A stretch of 64,000 nucleotides of DNA from Aalborgiella sp031424795 (GCA_031424795.1 JANPIC010000133.1:12914-76913); one strand, 5' to 3'; counted from the first letter of the stretch, positions 16,666 to 25,365 are shown. Notes: generated by a model from the sequence alone, not told the origin. A program made the numbers and translations.

Positions 16666-17559
16666 ATGACTTTAAAACAAATTGAAGCTTTTTACTGGGC
16701 TGCGAATTTAGGTACATTTGCCATCGCGGCGCGGCGACTGCATGTTACACAATCGTCGCTTTCAAAACGCATTGCCGAACTTGAGGAATCTGTGGGGCAG
16801 CAACTGTTTGACCGTTCCAGCAAGCGTGCCCAGTTGACCGAGGCTGGGCATAGACGGATTTCAATAGCAGCCCGAATGATAGAGCTGAAAGAGTCGCTTC
16901 GTGTCGAGGCTGATCAGCTCTCGGATTTGACGGGTATTTGTCGTTTTGGCATCAGCGAACTGGCTTCTTTGACCTGGCTTCCAACTTTTGTGGCTCAAGC
17001 CAGGAAAGCCCATCCACGCCTTGTGTTGCAGCCCTATGTCGATTTGGCTAGAAATCTGGAAAGACAGGTTGCACGGGGGGAGCTTGATTTTTCGGTTGCG
17101 CCTGGACCTGTGGAAGACTCTCAGTTGCGGGCGCAGACGATTAGTCAAGTCGAGTTTAGTTGGATTGCATCTCCAGCCAGAATCAGTGCGGGTACGGTGC
17201 TGACAGCCAAAGATTTGGAGTTCCTTCCATTGATAACGATGACAGAGGGTTCTGGGCTTACCCGAGCCTTCAATAGCTGGGCTGCTGAGAAAGACATCAA
17301 TATGCAGCGAACGGTGGCTTGTAACAGCTTGATGGCCATTGTGGGTTTAACTTTGGCGGATGTGGGGATCAGTTTTTTACCAACCCGTTATATGCAGCCC
17401 TGGGTAGACCAAGGCAGTCTGGTGGCTGCACGTAGCGTTCCGGCGCTACCCAGCTTGAATTATTACTTTTTACAACGAGCAGACGATACCAGAGCTGTGG
17501 TTCAGACCATGAAGCACTATGTGATTCAAGCAGCTGATTTTTCTAATCGTAGACTTTAA
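16666..17559 (+). CDS. LysR-family transcriptional regulator
   Basis: The 297-residue protein opens with the LysR winged helix: MTLKQIEAFYWAANLGTFAI then RLHVTQSSLSKRIAELEESV (recognition helix), followed by the periplasmic-binding-protein-like inducer domain from about residue 90. It lies directly upstream of, and on the same strand as, a Bug receptor, an RraA-like aldolase and a 2-hydroxyacid dehydrogenase, which it probably controls in response to an organic acid. The start codon lies only about 11 bp beyond a palindromic element. The inducer is unknown. Confidence 0.9.
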   Translation: MTLKQIEAFYWAANLGTFAIAARRLHVTQSSLSKRIAELEESVGQQLFDRSSKRAQLTEAGHRRISIAARMIELKESLRVEADQLSDLTGICRFGISELASLTWLPTFVAQARKAHPRLVLQPYVDLARNLERQVARGELDFSVAPGPVEDSQLRAQTISQVEFSWIASPARISAGTVLTAKDLEFLPLITMTEGSGLTRAFNSWAAEKDINMQRTVACNSLMAIVGLTLADVGISFLPTRYMQPWVDQGSLVAARSVPALPSLNYYFLQRADDTRAVVQTMKHYVIQAADFSNRRL

Positions 17560-17592
17560 AAGTCGCATGGATGATTAAATCATTCTAAAAAC

Positions 17593-17608
17593 GACTATGT
17601 AGGTAGTC
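17593..17608. promoter_or_regulatory. Candidate LysR operator before the Bug-RraA-dehydrogenase cluster
   Basis: GACTA-TGTAGG-TAGTC is an interrupted dyad with the spacing of a LysR box, placed about 67 bp before the Bug gene. A wider dyad AAGTCGCA (17559-17567) / TGCGACTT (17635-17642) surrounds it. Confidence 0.4.
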
Positions 17609-17674
17609 AAATATATCGCTTGTTTGATTGGGATTGCGACTTTATGATTCGTCCACTTTTAACAAGGAGACATC

Positions 17675-18640
17675 ATGAAAAAGCTCAATACTGTCCTTGC
17701 TGCCCTAATGTTGGCCTTGGGCACTGCATCCAATACATGGGCTGCCTGGCCTGACGATAAACCCATTGAGGTCGTTATTGGTTTTGCACCCGGTGGCGGC
17801 ACCGACTCTATGGCACGCAAGCTGTTGCCTTTTGTTCAAAAACGCTTAGGCGCGGGTACACAATTCGTTGTGGTCAATAAACCCGGCGCTTCTGGTGAGA
17901 TTGCAAACGCGTATGTCGCCAAGGCAAAGCCTGACGGTTACACCCTAGCCATCGTGAACGTGCCAGGTTTTCTGTTTCTTCCCATGAGCAAAAAATCGCA
18001 GTACCAACCGGAGGATTTTCAGCTGATCGCCCGAGTTGTTGATGATCCAACCATTCTGGTGACGCGCTCTGACGGCAAAATAAACGCGCTCCAAACAGTG
18101 ATTGGTGTGGCAAAGCAGACGCCGGGCGCTTTGTCAGCCGGTCACAATGGTGATGGCACAAACGGAGACTTGGCACTGCAACTCCTGAAAACAGCTGCAG
18201 GCATTGATTTGACTTTGGTGCCCTACAAGGGGACGGGTCTGCAAAAAACAGATCTTCTGGGCGGCCATATTTCTTTGGGCACCATCAGCGTCAGTGATGT
18301 ACCTGAGCTACACAAGGGTGGCAGCGGTAACTTGCGGGCGATTGTTCAATTCACTGCCAAACGCTCTGCAGCGTTGCCTCAAGTCCCTACTGCTACAGAG
18401 CTGGGTGTCAACGCTTTGATGTCTTCGGAGCGCGGATTTGCCGCACCCAAGGGGGTTTCTGCTGATGTGATGAAAAAGCTTGAACAAGCCATTGCCGATA
18501 GTCTGAAAGACCCAGAGTTCCTCGCGGCAGCATCTTCCGATGCGCCTGTGATTGCTTACCTGTCGGGAGCGCAGTGGCAAAAGTCGTTGGAGCAAAACCG
18601 CATCGCGCTTCAAAAATTGGTCAACAGCCGTAGCAAATAA
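17675..18640 (+). CDS. Bug-family substrate-binding protein
   Basis: A 321-residue periplasmic receptor. Residues 1-23 form a signal peptide ending NTWAA; the mature part shows KPIEVVIGFAPGGGTDSMAR, the ligand-binding loop of the family, then KPGASGEIANAYVAKAKPDG and VPYKGTGLQKTDLLGGHISL. A strong AAGGAG ribosome site precedes the ATG. It heads a cluster with an RraA-like aldolase (13 bp later) and a 2-hydroxyacid dehydrogenase, so its ligand is probably a hydroxy- or keto-acid. Membrane transporter subunits are not present nearby. Confidence 0.92.
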   Translation: MKKLNTVLAALMLALGTASNTWAAWPDDKPIEVVIGFAPGGGTDSMARKLLPFVQKRLGAGTQFVVVNKPGASGEIANAYVAKAKPDGYTLAIVNVPGFLFLPMSKKSQYQPEDFQLIARVVDDPTILVTRSDGKINALQTVIGVAKQTPGALSAGHNGDGTNGDLALQLLKTAAGIDLTLVPYKGTGLQKTDLLGGHISLGTISVSDVPELHKGGSGNLRAIVQFTAKRSAALPQVPTATELGVNALMSSERGFAAPKGVSADVMKKLEQAIADSLKDPEFLAAASSDAPVIAYLSGAQWQKSLEQNRIALQKLVNSRSK

Positions 18641-18653
18641 GAAAGATTTCATC

Positions 18654-19355
18654 ATGTCAAGCAACTCAACCACCTTCGAGCAACCTGTCTTTGAGCGTGT
18701 GTCCCCCGAATTAGTAGCACGTGCCAAACAATTTCAAAGCGCTATTTTGTGCGATGTTTTTGGTCGCAGAGGCTCGCTCAATGCACGCGTGCAGCCTTTG
18801 AACCCGTCGATGAAAATCGCCGGTCCTGCCTTCACGGTGGAGGTTAGACCCGGTGACAACCTGATGTTTCACGTTGCGCTAGCCTTAGCCCAACCAGGCG
18901 ATGTCATCATTGTTGATGGCAAAGGAGACGATACCTGCGCTCTCGTGGGCGAGTTGATGGTCACACAAGCCGAAGCCGCTGGTTTGGCTGGTTTCGTGGT
19001 TGACGCAGCTTCACGTGACGCAGACACGCTTGCTAAAGGGGTATTTCCGATTTTTTCAGCAGGTCGTAACCCTTGTGGACCCACTAAAGGGCTTGCCGGT
19101 ACGATTGGAAAACCCATCTCCATTGCAGGTGCACCTGTCCAGCCTGGCGACTTGGTGGTCGGTGACGCAGACGGCGTCGTCGTCATTCCGCGTGCAGACG
19201 TCGCCCGCGTGTTGGAGGCAGCCGAGCTGAAATTAGCCGCTGAAAAAACGCGATTGGATGAAATTGCACGCGGTGAACTGGTCTCGCCTTGGTTGCATGA
19301 GGCTTTGAGCAGCGCCGGTTTACCTGCTTTGCCGAAACTGCCAGTTCCAGCCTGA
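18654..19355 (+). CDS. RraA-like aldolase/decarboxylase (4-hydroxy-4-methyl-2-oxoglutarate aldolase type)
   Basis: The 233-residue protein belongs to the RraA/HMG aldolase superfamily, whose members cleave 4-carboxy-4-hydroxy-2-oxoadipate-like acids or decarboxylate oxaloacetate. Visible motifs are SAILCDVFGRRGSLNARVQP (about residues 24-43), the RD-containing VVDAASRDADTL and the C-terminal GDLVVGDADGVVVIPRADV. The ATG at 18654 is selected; the reading frame extends upstream but without family similarity. With the neighbouring receptor and dehydrogenase it suggests uptake and breakdown of a hydroxylated dicarboxylic acid. Confidence 0.85.
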   Translation: MSSNSTTFEQPVFERVSPELVARAKQFQSAILCDVFGRRGSLNARVQPLNPSMKIAGPAFTVEVRPGDNLMFHVALALAQPGDVIIVDGKGDDTCALVGELMVTQAEAAGLAGFVVDAASRDADTLAKGVFPIFSAGRNPCGPTKGLAGTIGKPISIAGAPVQPGDLVVGDADGVVVIPRADVARVLEAAELKLAAEKTRLDEIARGELVSPWLHEALSSAGLPALPKLPVPA

Positions 19356-19377
19356 TTGGAGTAATTGGAGTAAAGCC

Positions 19378-20298
19378 ATGAGCAAAGAAACCATTGTCGT
19401 AACAGCAGCCTCAATCCATGTGGATGCCGATGCCATGCTTTCAGACTACCGTGTGATTTATGCAGATGTGCGTGCGGGCGAGGAAGCGCTTGCCGATCTG
19501 TGCCGTCAAGAGGAACCCGTCGGCATCATGGTTCGATACGGCAACATCTCAGAAATGGTGATTGCAGCCTCGCCTAAATTGAGGGTGATTGCTAAGCATG
19601 GTGTCGGCACTGACAACATCGATAAAAAAGCGGCGGAGCGCTTAGGGATACCTGTTACCGCTGCTTTGGGCTCGAACAGCCAAGCGGTGGCGGAGCACAC
19701 CTTAGGTTTGATGTTTGCGTGTGCGCGAAAACTGGCTTGGCTGGATGCGCGCATGAAGCAGGGGCATTGGGACAAAGACAACTACTTGGGTTTAGAACTT
19801 CGCGGGGCAACGTTGGGGCTGATAGGTGCAGGTGCTATTGGCGGTGGCGTCGCAACTGTGGCGCTCGCACTCGGTATGCAGGTTGTTGTTTACGACCCGT
19901 TTGCCAAGCCGGGCAGTCTGCCAGAGGGTGCTCGCCTGATGGCAGATCTGGATGAGTTGCTCAAACTCGCCGACGTGATTTCTCTGCATTGTCCGTTGAC
20001 AGACGGTACGCGCGGTCTTCTGAGTCGAAAGCGCCTTTCGAGCATCAAAGATGGCGCCATCATCATAAATACTGCCAGAGCGGGGCTGTTTGACGAAGAA
20101 GCCATGCTTGATGAGTTGGAAGCTGAGCGTTTGGTTGCGGGCATTGACTGTTTTCAGGATGAACCACTAAAAAAAGATGCTCGCTGGTTGACGGTTCCTA
20201 ATACGGTACTGACCCCGCATATCGGCGGGACGACTGCGACAGCATTTAGGGCGATGGGTGTGGATGCGGCAAGATCTATTTTGTCGAATTTGAGCTAA
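19378..20298 (+). CDS. D-isomer-specific 2-hydroxyacid dehydrogenase
   Basis: A 306-residue cytosolic NAD(P)-dependent dehydrogenase of the SerA-like family that interconverts 2-hydroxy and 2-keto acids. The nucleotide fold is GLIGAGAIGGGVATVALALG (about residues 143-162). The catalytic trio is Arg in IINTARAGLFDEEA, Glu in CFQDEPLKKDA and His in LTPHIGGTT. It ends the LysR-Bug-RraA cluster; a palindromic element begins directly after the stop. The actual substrate is not identifiable. Confidence 0.9.
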   Translation: MSKETIVVTAASIHVDADAMLSDYRVIYADVRAGEEALADLCRQEEPVGIMVRYGNISEMVIAASPKLRVIAKHGVGTDNIDKKAAERLGIPVTAALGSNSQAVAEHTLGLMFACARKLAWLDARMKQGHWDKDNYLGLELRGATLGLIGAGAIGGGVATVALALGMQVVVYDPFAKPGSLPEGARLMADLDELLKLADVISLHCPLTDGTRGLLSRKRLSSIKDGAIIINTARAGLFDEEAMLDELEAERLVAGIDCFQDEPLKKDARWLTVPNTVLTPHIGGTTATAFRAMGVDAARSILSNLS

Positions 20299-20301
20299 AA
20301 A

Positions 20302-20361
20302 AGCAATGAATATGCCTGCAGCCGGCGTATTTATTCATTATATAGCTATAAAAATTATAGC
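20302..20361 (-). repeat. Intergenic palindromic element between convergent genes
   Basis: AGCAATGAATATGCCTGCAG then CCGGCGTATTTATTCATT forms the large hairpin and GCTATAAAAATTATAGC the small one. It separates the 2-hydroxyacid dehydrogenase from the convergent phosphate transporter gene and may work as a terminator. Confidence 0.9.
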
Positions 20362-20404
20362 AATTCTAGAGGGTATTTAAAGTTACCCGCCTAGACTTGA
20401 GTCA

Positions 20405-21412
20405 TTAAAACAACTGTAAACTTACCCAGTAGGCAACGGCTGCGACAAATGCGCTGGCTGGAATCGTGAAAATCCAAGCCCACACAATGTTGCCAGCCAC
20501 ACCCCAACGCACCGCACTGGCGCGCTGAACTGAACCTACGCCGACGATAGAACCTGTAATGGTGTGCGTCGTGGAGACCGGAACACCTAAAAAGGTGTTT
20601 AAAAACAAGGTGATAGCGCCAGCGCCTTCCGCACAAAAGCCACCCACTGGTTTAAGTTTGGTGATTTTTTGTCCCATGGTTTTCACAATGCGCCAGCCGC
20701 CAAACATGGTGCCCGCGCCAATGGCGCAGTAAGCTGAAATGGCCACCCACATCGGCGGCGATTTGTCGCCAGCGGCAGAGTAGCCCGTTGCAATCAACAG
20801 CATCCAGATGATGCCGATGGTTTTTTGCGCATCGTTACCGCCATGGCCTAAGCTAAACGCAGCCGCTGAAAGCAGCTGCAGACGTCTAAAAATGCGATCT
20901 ACTTTAGAGGGTGCCGTTTTGCGGCAAATCCATGCAACCGCGACCATCAGCAATGAACCGAGCACAAATCCCAATATGGGGGACACAAAAATAAAAATGA
21001 CGATTTTGATGATGCCACTTGAAATCACCGCGCCAGCGCCTGCTTTGGTGACGGCTGCGCCAATGATGCCGCCCGCTAAGGCGTGGGAAGAACTGCTTGG
21101 AATGCCGTAATACCAGGTAATGGTGTTCCAAGTGATACCGCCAATCAGTGCGCCAAACACCACATGGATGTCAACAATGGCCGGGTTGACCAAGCCTTTG
21201 CCCATGGTGGCTGCCACGGCAAAGCCGAATACGAAAATAGCAACAGCATTAAAAAATGCAGCAAAAACAACAGCTTGACCGGGTTTTAGAACGCCAGTGG
21301 AGACTACGGTTGCGATGGAATTGGCCGCGTCATGAAAACCATTCATAAAGTCGAAAGCCAATGCCAGCAGCACCAGCATGGCGACTATCCAAAGCGCGGT
21401 TTGGGCTTGCAT
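20405..21412 (-). CDS. Low-affinity inorganic phosphate transporter, Pit family
   Basis: A 335-residue inner-membrane phosphate:H+ (or metal-phosphate) symporter. Both Pit half-repeats are present: DFMNGFHDAANSIATVVSTG near the N terminus and GHGGNDAQKTIGIIW plus FLGVPVSTTHTITGSIVGVG in the C-terminal half. About ten hydrophobic helices fill the chain. The start codon overlaps the stop of the upstream DUF47 gene by one base (TAATG), indicating translational coupling with its regulator. Confidence 0.93.
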   Translation of the reverse strand: MQAQTALWIVAMLVLLALAFDFMNGFHDAANSIATVVSTGVLKPGQAVVFAAFFNAVAIFVFGFAVAATMGKGLVNPAIVDIHVVFGALIGGITWNTITWYYGIPSSSSHALAGGIIGAAVTKAGAGAVISSGIIKIVIFIFVSPILGFVLGSLLMVAVAWICRKTAPSKVDRIFRRLQLLSAAAFSLGHGGNDAQKTIGIIWMLLIATGYSAAGDKSPPMWVAISAYCAIGAGTMFGGWRIVKTMGQKITKLKPVGGFCAEGAGAITLFLNTFLGVPVSTTHTITGSIVGVGSVQRASAVRWGVAGNIVWAWIFTIPASAFVAAVAYWVSLQLF

Positions 21413-22059
21413 TAAGAGTTCTCCAGAATGATGCCTTCAATCAAGTTCGCCACGTCTTCGCATTTGTCTGTAATCGTCTCAAGCAGCTCGTAAATGGCTT
21501 TGAGTTTGATAATTTCGCGTACGTCGTTCTCTTCGCGGAACAGCTTGCTCATGGCGCTGCGCATCACGCGGTCTGCATCTGACTCAAGTTTGTCAATTTC
21601 TTCGCAGGTTTTCAGCGCTGTTTCAGCGGTCGCTGGGTCGGCAATGCTGCCTAGCAAATAGACCGCATCTTTGAGACGGTCTATACATTTCACACTGATG
21701 TCAGTGAGGCGCTTGATGTCGGGTGTCATCTCGCGCACGTCATATAAAGCCATGGTTTCAGCAGAATCTTGCAGCAAATCTGCCACATCGTCCATGGTGT
21801 TGATGAGTTTGTGGATGTGCTCACGGTCGATCGGGGTGATGAATGTTTTGTGCAACATTTGATTCACATCACGGGTCACGCGGTCAGCAGCGCGCTCGGC
21901 ATTGTCAACGTCGCGGTTGTATTGCTCGCGCAGGTGTGTATCGTTGTAGTTGTCTACCAAATGCGAAAAGGCGCGTGCCGCTTCGACGGTGCGGTCGGCG
22001 TGCTGGTTGAACATTTCAAAAAAGTTGCCTTCGCGTGGCAGTAATTTACCGAAGAACAT
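21412..22059 (-). CDS. DUF47/PhoU-like partner of the Pit phosphate transporter
   Basis: This 215-residue, largely helical cytosolic protein is of the DUF47 type (Pit accessory protein), resembling PhoU. It begins MFFGKLLPREGNFFEMFNQH, with ADRTVEAARAF, then acidic-basic helices such as DNAERAADRVTRDV and TLPIDREHIHKL-like FITPIDREHIHKLINTMDDV that may coordinate metal. It is encoded just before the Pit transporter with one base of overlap, and this pairing is the usual one. It presumably tunes phosphate uptake. Confidence 0.9.
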   Translation of the reverse strand: MFFGKLLPREGNFFEMFNQHADRTVEAARAFSHLVDNYNDTHLREQYNRDVDNAERAADRVTRDVNQMLHKTFITPIDREHIHKLINTMDDVADLLQDSAETMALYDVREMTPDIKRLTDISVKCIDRLKDAVYLLGSIADPATAETALKTCEEIDKLESDADRVMRSAMSKLFREENDVREIIKLKAIYELLETITDKCEDVANLIEGIILENS

Positions 22060-22174
22060 GGAAGCCTCCCGTGGGATATATTTCTATTACGTGTCAAAAA
22101 GATGACGTTTTGATGACTCCGAGGAGTTTAACCGCGAGTTAAACCAAGCTAATAGATTTAAATTTAAAAAAGCT

Positions 22175-22212
22175 AAAAAAAAACCGCACAACGCAAAAGT
22201 TGTACGGTTTTT
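22175..22212 (-). terminator. Terminator of the tRNA-Leu gene
   Basis: On the minus strand AAAACCGTACAAC, a short loop, GTTGTGCGGTTTT and a T-run. It starts three bases after the encoded CCA of the tRNA. Confidence 0.85.
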
Positions 22213-22214
22213 AG

Positions 22215-22301
22215 TGGTGCCGGAGGCCGGAATCGAACCGGCACGGGTCTTACCCCGCGGGATTTTGAGTCCCGTGCGTCTACCAATTTCACCACTCCGG
22301 C
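22215..22301 (-). tRNA. tRNA-Leu (anticodon CAA)
   Basis: Minus strand from GCCGGAGTGGTGAAATTGG to TCCGGCACCA, 87 nt with encoded CCA. The acceptor stem GCCGGAG pairs with CTCCGGC, the D loop holds TTGGTAGAC, the anticodon loop is CTCAAAA giving CAA (reads UUG), there is a class II variable arm, and the T arm contains GGTTCGATTCC. It is flanked by a promoter and a terminator of its own. Confidence 0.96.
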
Positions 22302-22324
22302 AATTGGAATCTGTGAAGCCTCGA

Positions 22325-22353
22325 ATTATGACACATTTTATGGCACATTATTG
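22325..22353 (-). promoter_or_regulatory. Candidate promoter of tRNA-Leu
   Basis: Minus strand CATAAT (22325-22330) followed by TCGAGGC, the same discriminator as at ribosomal promoters here. The -35 region (CAATAA) is poor and overlaps the cysM start region. Confidence 0.45.
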
Positions 22354-22355
22354 GC

Positions 22356-23258
22356 ATGAACTATTTAACCATTGAAGATGTCATCGGAAAAACGCCTTTA
22401 GTTGCTTTGCAGCGAATAGGTGCTGCAGAAAATAAGCTTAGAAACAATGTTGTTTTGGGTAAATTAGAAGGCAATAACCCTGCAGGCTCGGTGAAAGACA
22501 GAGCCGCCATGTCCATGATCAAACGGGCTGAGGAGCGCGGGCAGATCAAACCTGGTGATAAATTGATTGAGGCAACCTCTGGCAACACCGGGATTGCCTT
22601 GGCGATGGCAGCCGCAATCAGAGGCTACAACATGGTGCTCATCATGCCGGAAGACCTGTCTATTGAGCGTGTGCAAACCATGAAAGCCTTTGGTGCAGAG
22701 CTGATTTTGACGCCCAAAAGCGGTGGCATGGAATACGCCCGTGACTTGGCTGAGCAAATGCAAGCAGAAGGTAAAGGTTTGGTTTTAGACCAGTTTGCCA
22801 ACCAAGATAACCCGCGCAGCCATTACGAGACGACTGGCCCAGAGTTGTGGGCCGATACCAATGGGAAAATCACCCACTTTGTCAGTGCCATGGGCACGAC
22901 GGGAACAATTACAGGTGTATCCAAATACTTAAAAGAAAAAAATCCCAACGTCAAAATCATTGGTGCGCAGCCATCTGAGGGGTCACGTATTCCTGGCATA
23001 CGCAAATGGCCCACAGAATATTTACCCAAAATTTATGACCCCACTCATGTGGACGAATTGGTACTGGTAAGCCAAACCGATGCTGAAAATATGTGCCGTC
23101 AATTGGCAAAAGACGAAGGTATTTTTTGCGGCATTTCAGCGGCAGGCGCATGCTGGGTGGCACAGCAAATTGCCCAGACTGTTGAAAATGCGACGATTGC
23201 GTTTATCGTTTGCGATCGGGGTGACAGGTATTTGTCGACAGGTGTTTTCCCAGCATGA
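22356..23258 (+). CDS. cysM: Cysteine synthase B (O-acetylserine sulfhydrylase B)
   Basis: CysM makes cysteine, or S-sulfocysteine from thiosulfate, from O-acetylserine with pyridoxal phosphate. The 300-residue protein starts MNYLTIEDVIGKTPLV, has the cofactor lysine in NNPAGSVKDRAAMSM, the phosphate loop TSGNTGIALAMAA, and the CysM-specific GIRKWPTEYLPKIYD. The ATG has no clear ribosome site and may be read from a very short leader. Its stop overlaps the P450 start by four bases. Confidence 0.95.
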   Translation: MNYLTIEDVIGKTPLVALQRIGAAENKLRNNVVLGKLEGNNPAGSVKDRAAMSMIKRAEERGQIKPGDKLIEATSGNTGIALAMAAAIRGYNMVLIMPEDLSIERVQTMKAFGAELILTPKSGGMEYARDLAEQMQAEGKGLVLDQFANQDNPRSHYETTGPELWADTNGKITHFVSAMGTTGTITGVSKYLKEKNPNVKIIGAQPSEGSRIPGIRKWPTEYLPKIYDPTHVDELVLVSQTDAENMCRQLAKDEGIFCGISAAGACWVAQQIAQTVENATIAFIVCDRGDRYLSTGVFPA

Positions 23259-24574
23259 CGTCGAACATGACGATTGAGTCAAACTTTATAAAAGGCATCA
23301 CGCCAGCTATCAATGCGGATGCGGCTAGAGCAATCGCTGCAGAGTTAGATCTGCGCAACCCGCCAGCAGCTTTCTATAGCAATCCGTATCCTGTTTATGC
23401 AGCTTTACGCGAGTTTGAGCCTGTGCGTCGTATGCCTGACGGCTCGGTGCTAATCACGCGCTACAAGGATTTGATTCAAGTTTATAAAGATGCGCATACG
23501 TTTAGCTCGGACAAAAAAATTGAGTTCACACCAAAGTTTGGTGATGCACCGCATTTATTGGAACATCACACCACGAGTTTGATTTTTAACGACCCACCAC
23601 TACACACGCAGGTGCGACAAATCATGATGGGCGCGTTGACGCGCCGCGCGATTGACCAAATGGAAAGCAGTTTGACCGAGCTAGTTTCTAAGCTTGCCGA
23701 TCGTATTCAAACCCAAGGTGGCGGTGATTTGATTGAGGATTTTGCAGCAGCTATTCCGATTGAAGTGATTGGAAACTTGTTGAACATTCCCCACGACGAA
23801 CGTGACCCTCTCAGAGATTGGTCACTCGCTATTTTGGGTGCGCTTGAGCCGAAAATTTCGGTTGATCAAGCGCAGCGCGGGAATACTGCAGTCGCTGAAT
23901 TTTTAGAGTACTTGAAGGTCTTGGTGGCTGACAGGAGAACGCATCCTGGCAACCCCGAAAGCGATGTGTTGACACGTTTGATTCAAGGTGAGCGCAGCGA
24001 CAACGGGCAACGATTGAGTGAAAACGAGTTGCTGCATAACTGCATTTTTATTTTGAACGCTGGCCATGAAACCACGACGAATTTAATCGGCAATGCCTTG
24101 GTTGCACTGCAAGAGTGGCCGGAGCAAAAAGAGCTGCTTATCAAACGCATAGTCGAATCTCAGTACGATAAAGCGACTTTGGACGATGTGTTGAGTACTG
24201 CTGTTGATGAGTTCTTGCGGTTTGAGTCGTCGAACCAGCTCGGAAATCGCCGTGCAACCGTCGATTGCATCGTGGGCGAGGTCCCGCTACTTAAAGGGAC
24301 ATTGATAACGTTGTGCATTGGTTCGGCCAACCGCGATCCGACTCAGTTTGAGAGTGCTGAATTGATGGATATCACGCGACCCAATTGCAAACATTTGTCG
24401 TTCGCTTTTGGAATTCACCAATGTGCAGGGCTTCACTTGGCGCGTTTGGAGGGCAGGGTTGCATTGCAAATCTTCTTACAGCGATTCCCTAATTACAAAC
24501 TGACTGCAGCGCCAACACGCGGTGGTCGTGCGCGTTTTAGAGGTTTTTTGAACGCCCCGTTCTCCATAAATTAA
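23255..24574 (+). CDS. Cytochrome P450
   Basis: A 439-residue soluble bacterial P450 monooxygenase (CYP107/CYP-like class I). The I-helix oxygen-activating motif is LNAGHETTTNLIGNAL, the K-helix ExxR is EFLR, and the haem loop is FAFGIHQCAGLHLARLEGR with the thiolate cysteine. FNDPPLHTQVRQIM matches the C-helix region. The ATGA overlap with cysM implies cotranslation. No ferredoxin or reductase gene is adjacent. Substrate cannot be assigned; the link to cysteine synthesis is unexplained. Confidence 0.93.
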   Translation: MTSNMTIESNFIKGITPAINADAARAIAAELDLRNPPAAFYSNPYPVYAALREFEPVRRMPDGSVLITRYKDLIQVYKDAHTFSSDKKIEFTPKFGDAPHLLEHHTTSLIFNDPPLHTQVRQIMMGALTRRAIDQMESSLTELVSKLADRIQTQGGGDLIEDFAAAIPIEVIGNLLNIPHDERDPLRDWSLAILGALEPKISVDQAQRGNTAVAEFLEYLKVLVADRRTHPGNPESDVLTRLIQGERSDNGQRLSENELLHNCIFILNAGHETTTNLIGNALVALQEWPEQKELLIKRIVESQYDKATLDDVLSTAVDEFLRFESSNQLGNRRATVDCIVGEVPLLKGTLITLCIGSANRDPTQFESAELMDITRPNCKHLSFAFGIHQCAGLHLARLEGRVALQIFLQRFPNYKLTAAPTRGGRARFRGFLNAPFSIN

Positions 24575-24593
24575 ATCATTGAGAGAGATTTCT

Positions 24594-25121
24594 GTGACAC
24601 AAGCTTATAAATATTGCCCTTCATGTGCCTCTCCTTTGGCTTTCGTTGCCTTGATGGAGGACGGCGGCATGAAAGAACGCTTGCGTTGTCAAGTTTGTGA
24701 TTTCACGCACTGGAACAACCCAACGCCTGTGCTGGCCGCAGTCATTGAGTATGAAGGGCGAATTTTTCTTGCGCAAAACGCAGCTTGGCCAGGCAAGATG
24801 TTTGCACTGATTACTGGCTTTATGGAAGCTGGGGAAACGCCTACTGAAGGTATTGCGCGCGAAATCAAAGAAGAGACGAATCTTGATGTCAGCGAACTCA
24901 ATTTGATTGGTGTTTACGATTTTCAGCGCATGAATCAAATCATCATTGCTTACCATGCAGTCGCTTCGGGGGATGTTGTTTTGTCGCCTGAGCTGGTCGA
25001 TTTCAGGCTGTTCTCACCGCAAACGGTGAAGTGTTGGCCTTCAAGCACGGGTTATGCCTTGGCTGATTGGCTTAAATCGCGTGGGCATGAACCGCAATTT
25101 GTGGAGTGGCCAAAGTCTTAA
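24594..25121 (+). CDS. Nudix hydrolase with N-terminal zinc ribbon
   Basis: The 175-residue protein couples a four-cysteine zinc ribbon (CPSC, CQVC at residues about 7-40) to a Nudix domain with the box GFMEAGETPTEGIAREIKEE. This is the pattern of NudC-like NADH pyrophosphatases, but the NudC motif SQPWPFPxS is not seen, so the substrate is uncertain. GTG at 24594 is chosen because GAGAGAG precedes it by seven bases; a TTG at 24579 is less likely. It follows the P450 by 19 bp and probably belongs to the same transcript. Confidence 0.85.
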   Translation: MTQAYKYCPSCASPLAFVALMEDGGMKERLRCQVCDFTHWNNPTPVLAAVIEYEGRIFLAQNAAWPGKMFALITGFMEAGETPTEGIAREIKEETNLDVSELNLIGVYDFQRMNQIIIAYHAVASGDVVLSPELVDFRLFSPQTVKCWPSSTGYALADWLKSRGHEPQFVEWPKS

Positions 25122-25145
25122 AAATACAAAGTCTGTTCCAAAGTA

Positions 25146-25184
25146 AAAAGCCCTTCAAACGATATGTTTGAAGGGCTTTTTAAG
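25146..25184. terminator. Bidirectional terminator between Nudix gene and rpmG
   Basis: A perfect hairpin AAAAAGCCCTTCAAAC / GTTTGAAGGGCTTTTT with a five-base loop, T-rich on both strands, between convergent genes. Confidence 0.95.
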
Positions 25185-25197
25185 TCGAAAAACTGAA

Positions 25198-25365
25198 TTA
25201 CTTCAATTTAACTTCTTTGTAATCCACATGCTTACGTGCTTTTGGATCAAATTTCTTGATCAGCATTTTGTCAGGAGTGGTTTTTTTGTTTTTGTCAGTC
25301 GTGTAGAAATGACCTGTACCAGCTGTTGATTCCAGCTTGATTTTTTCGCGTCCGCCTTTTGCCAT
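25198..25365 (-). CDS. rpmG: 50S ribosomal protein L33
   Basis: A 55-residue ribosomal protein of the large subunit. Translation gives MAKGGREKIKLESTAGTGHF then YTTDKNKKTTPDKMLIKKFD and a Lys-rich end PKARKHVDYKEVKLK. It is the cysteine-free form of L33, so it is zinc-independent. It follows rpmB by 32 bp and ends just before a strong terminator. Confidence 0.97.
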   Translation of the reverse strand: MAKGGREKIKLESTAGTGHFYTTDKNKKTTPDKMLIKKFDPKARKHVDYKEVKLK

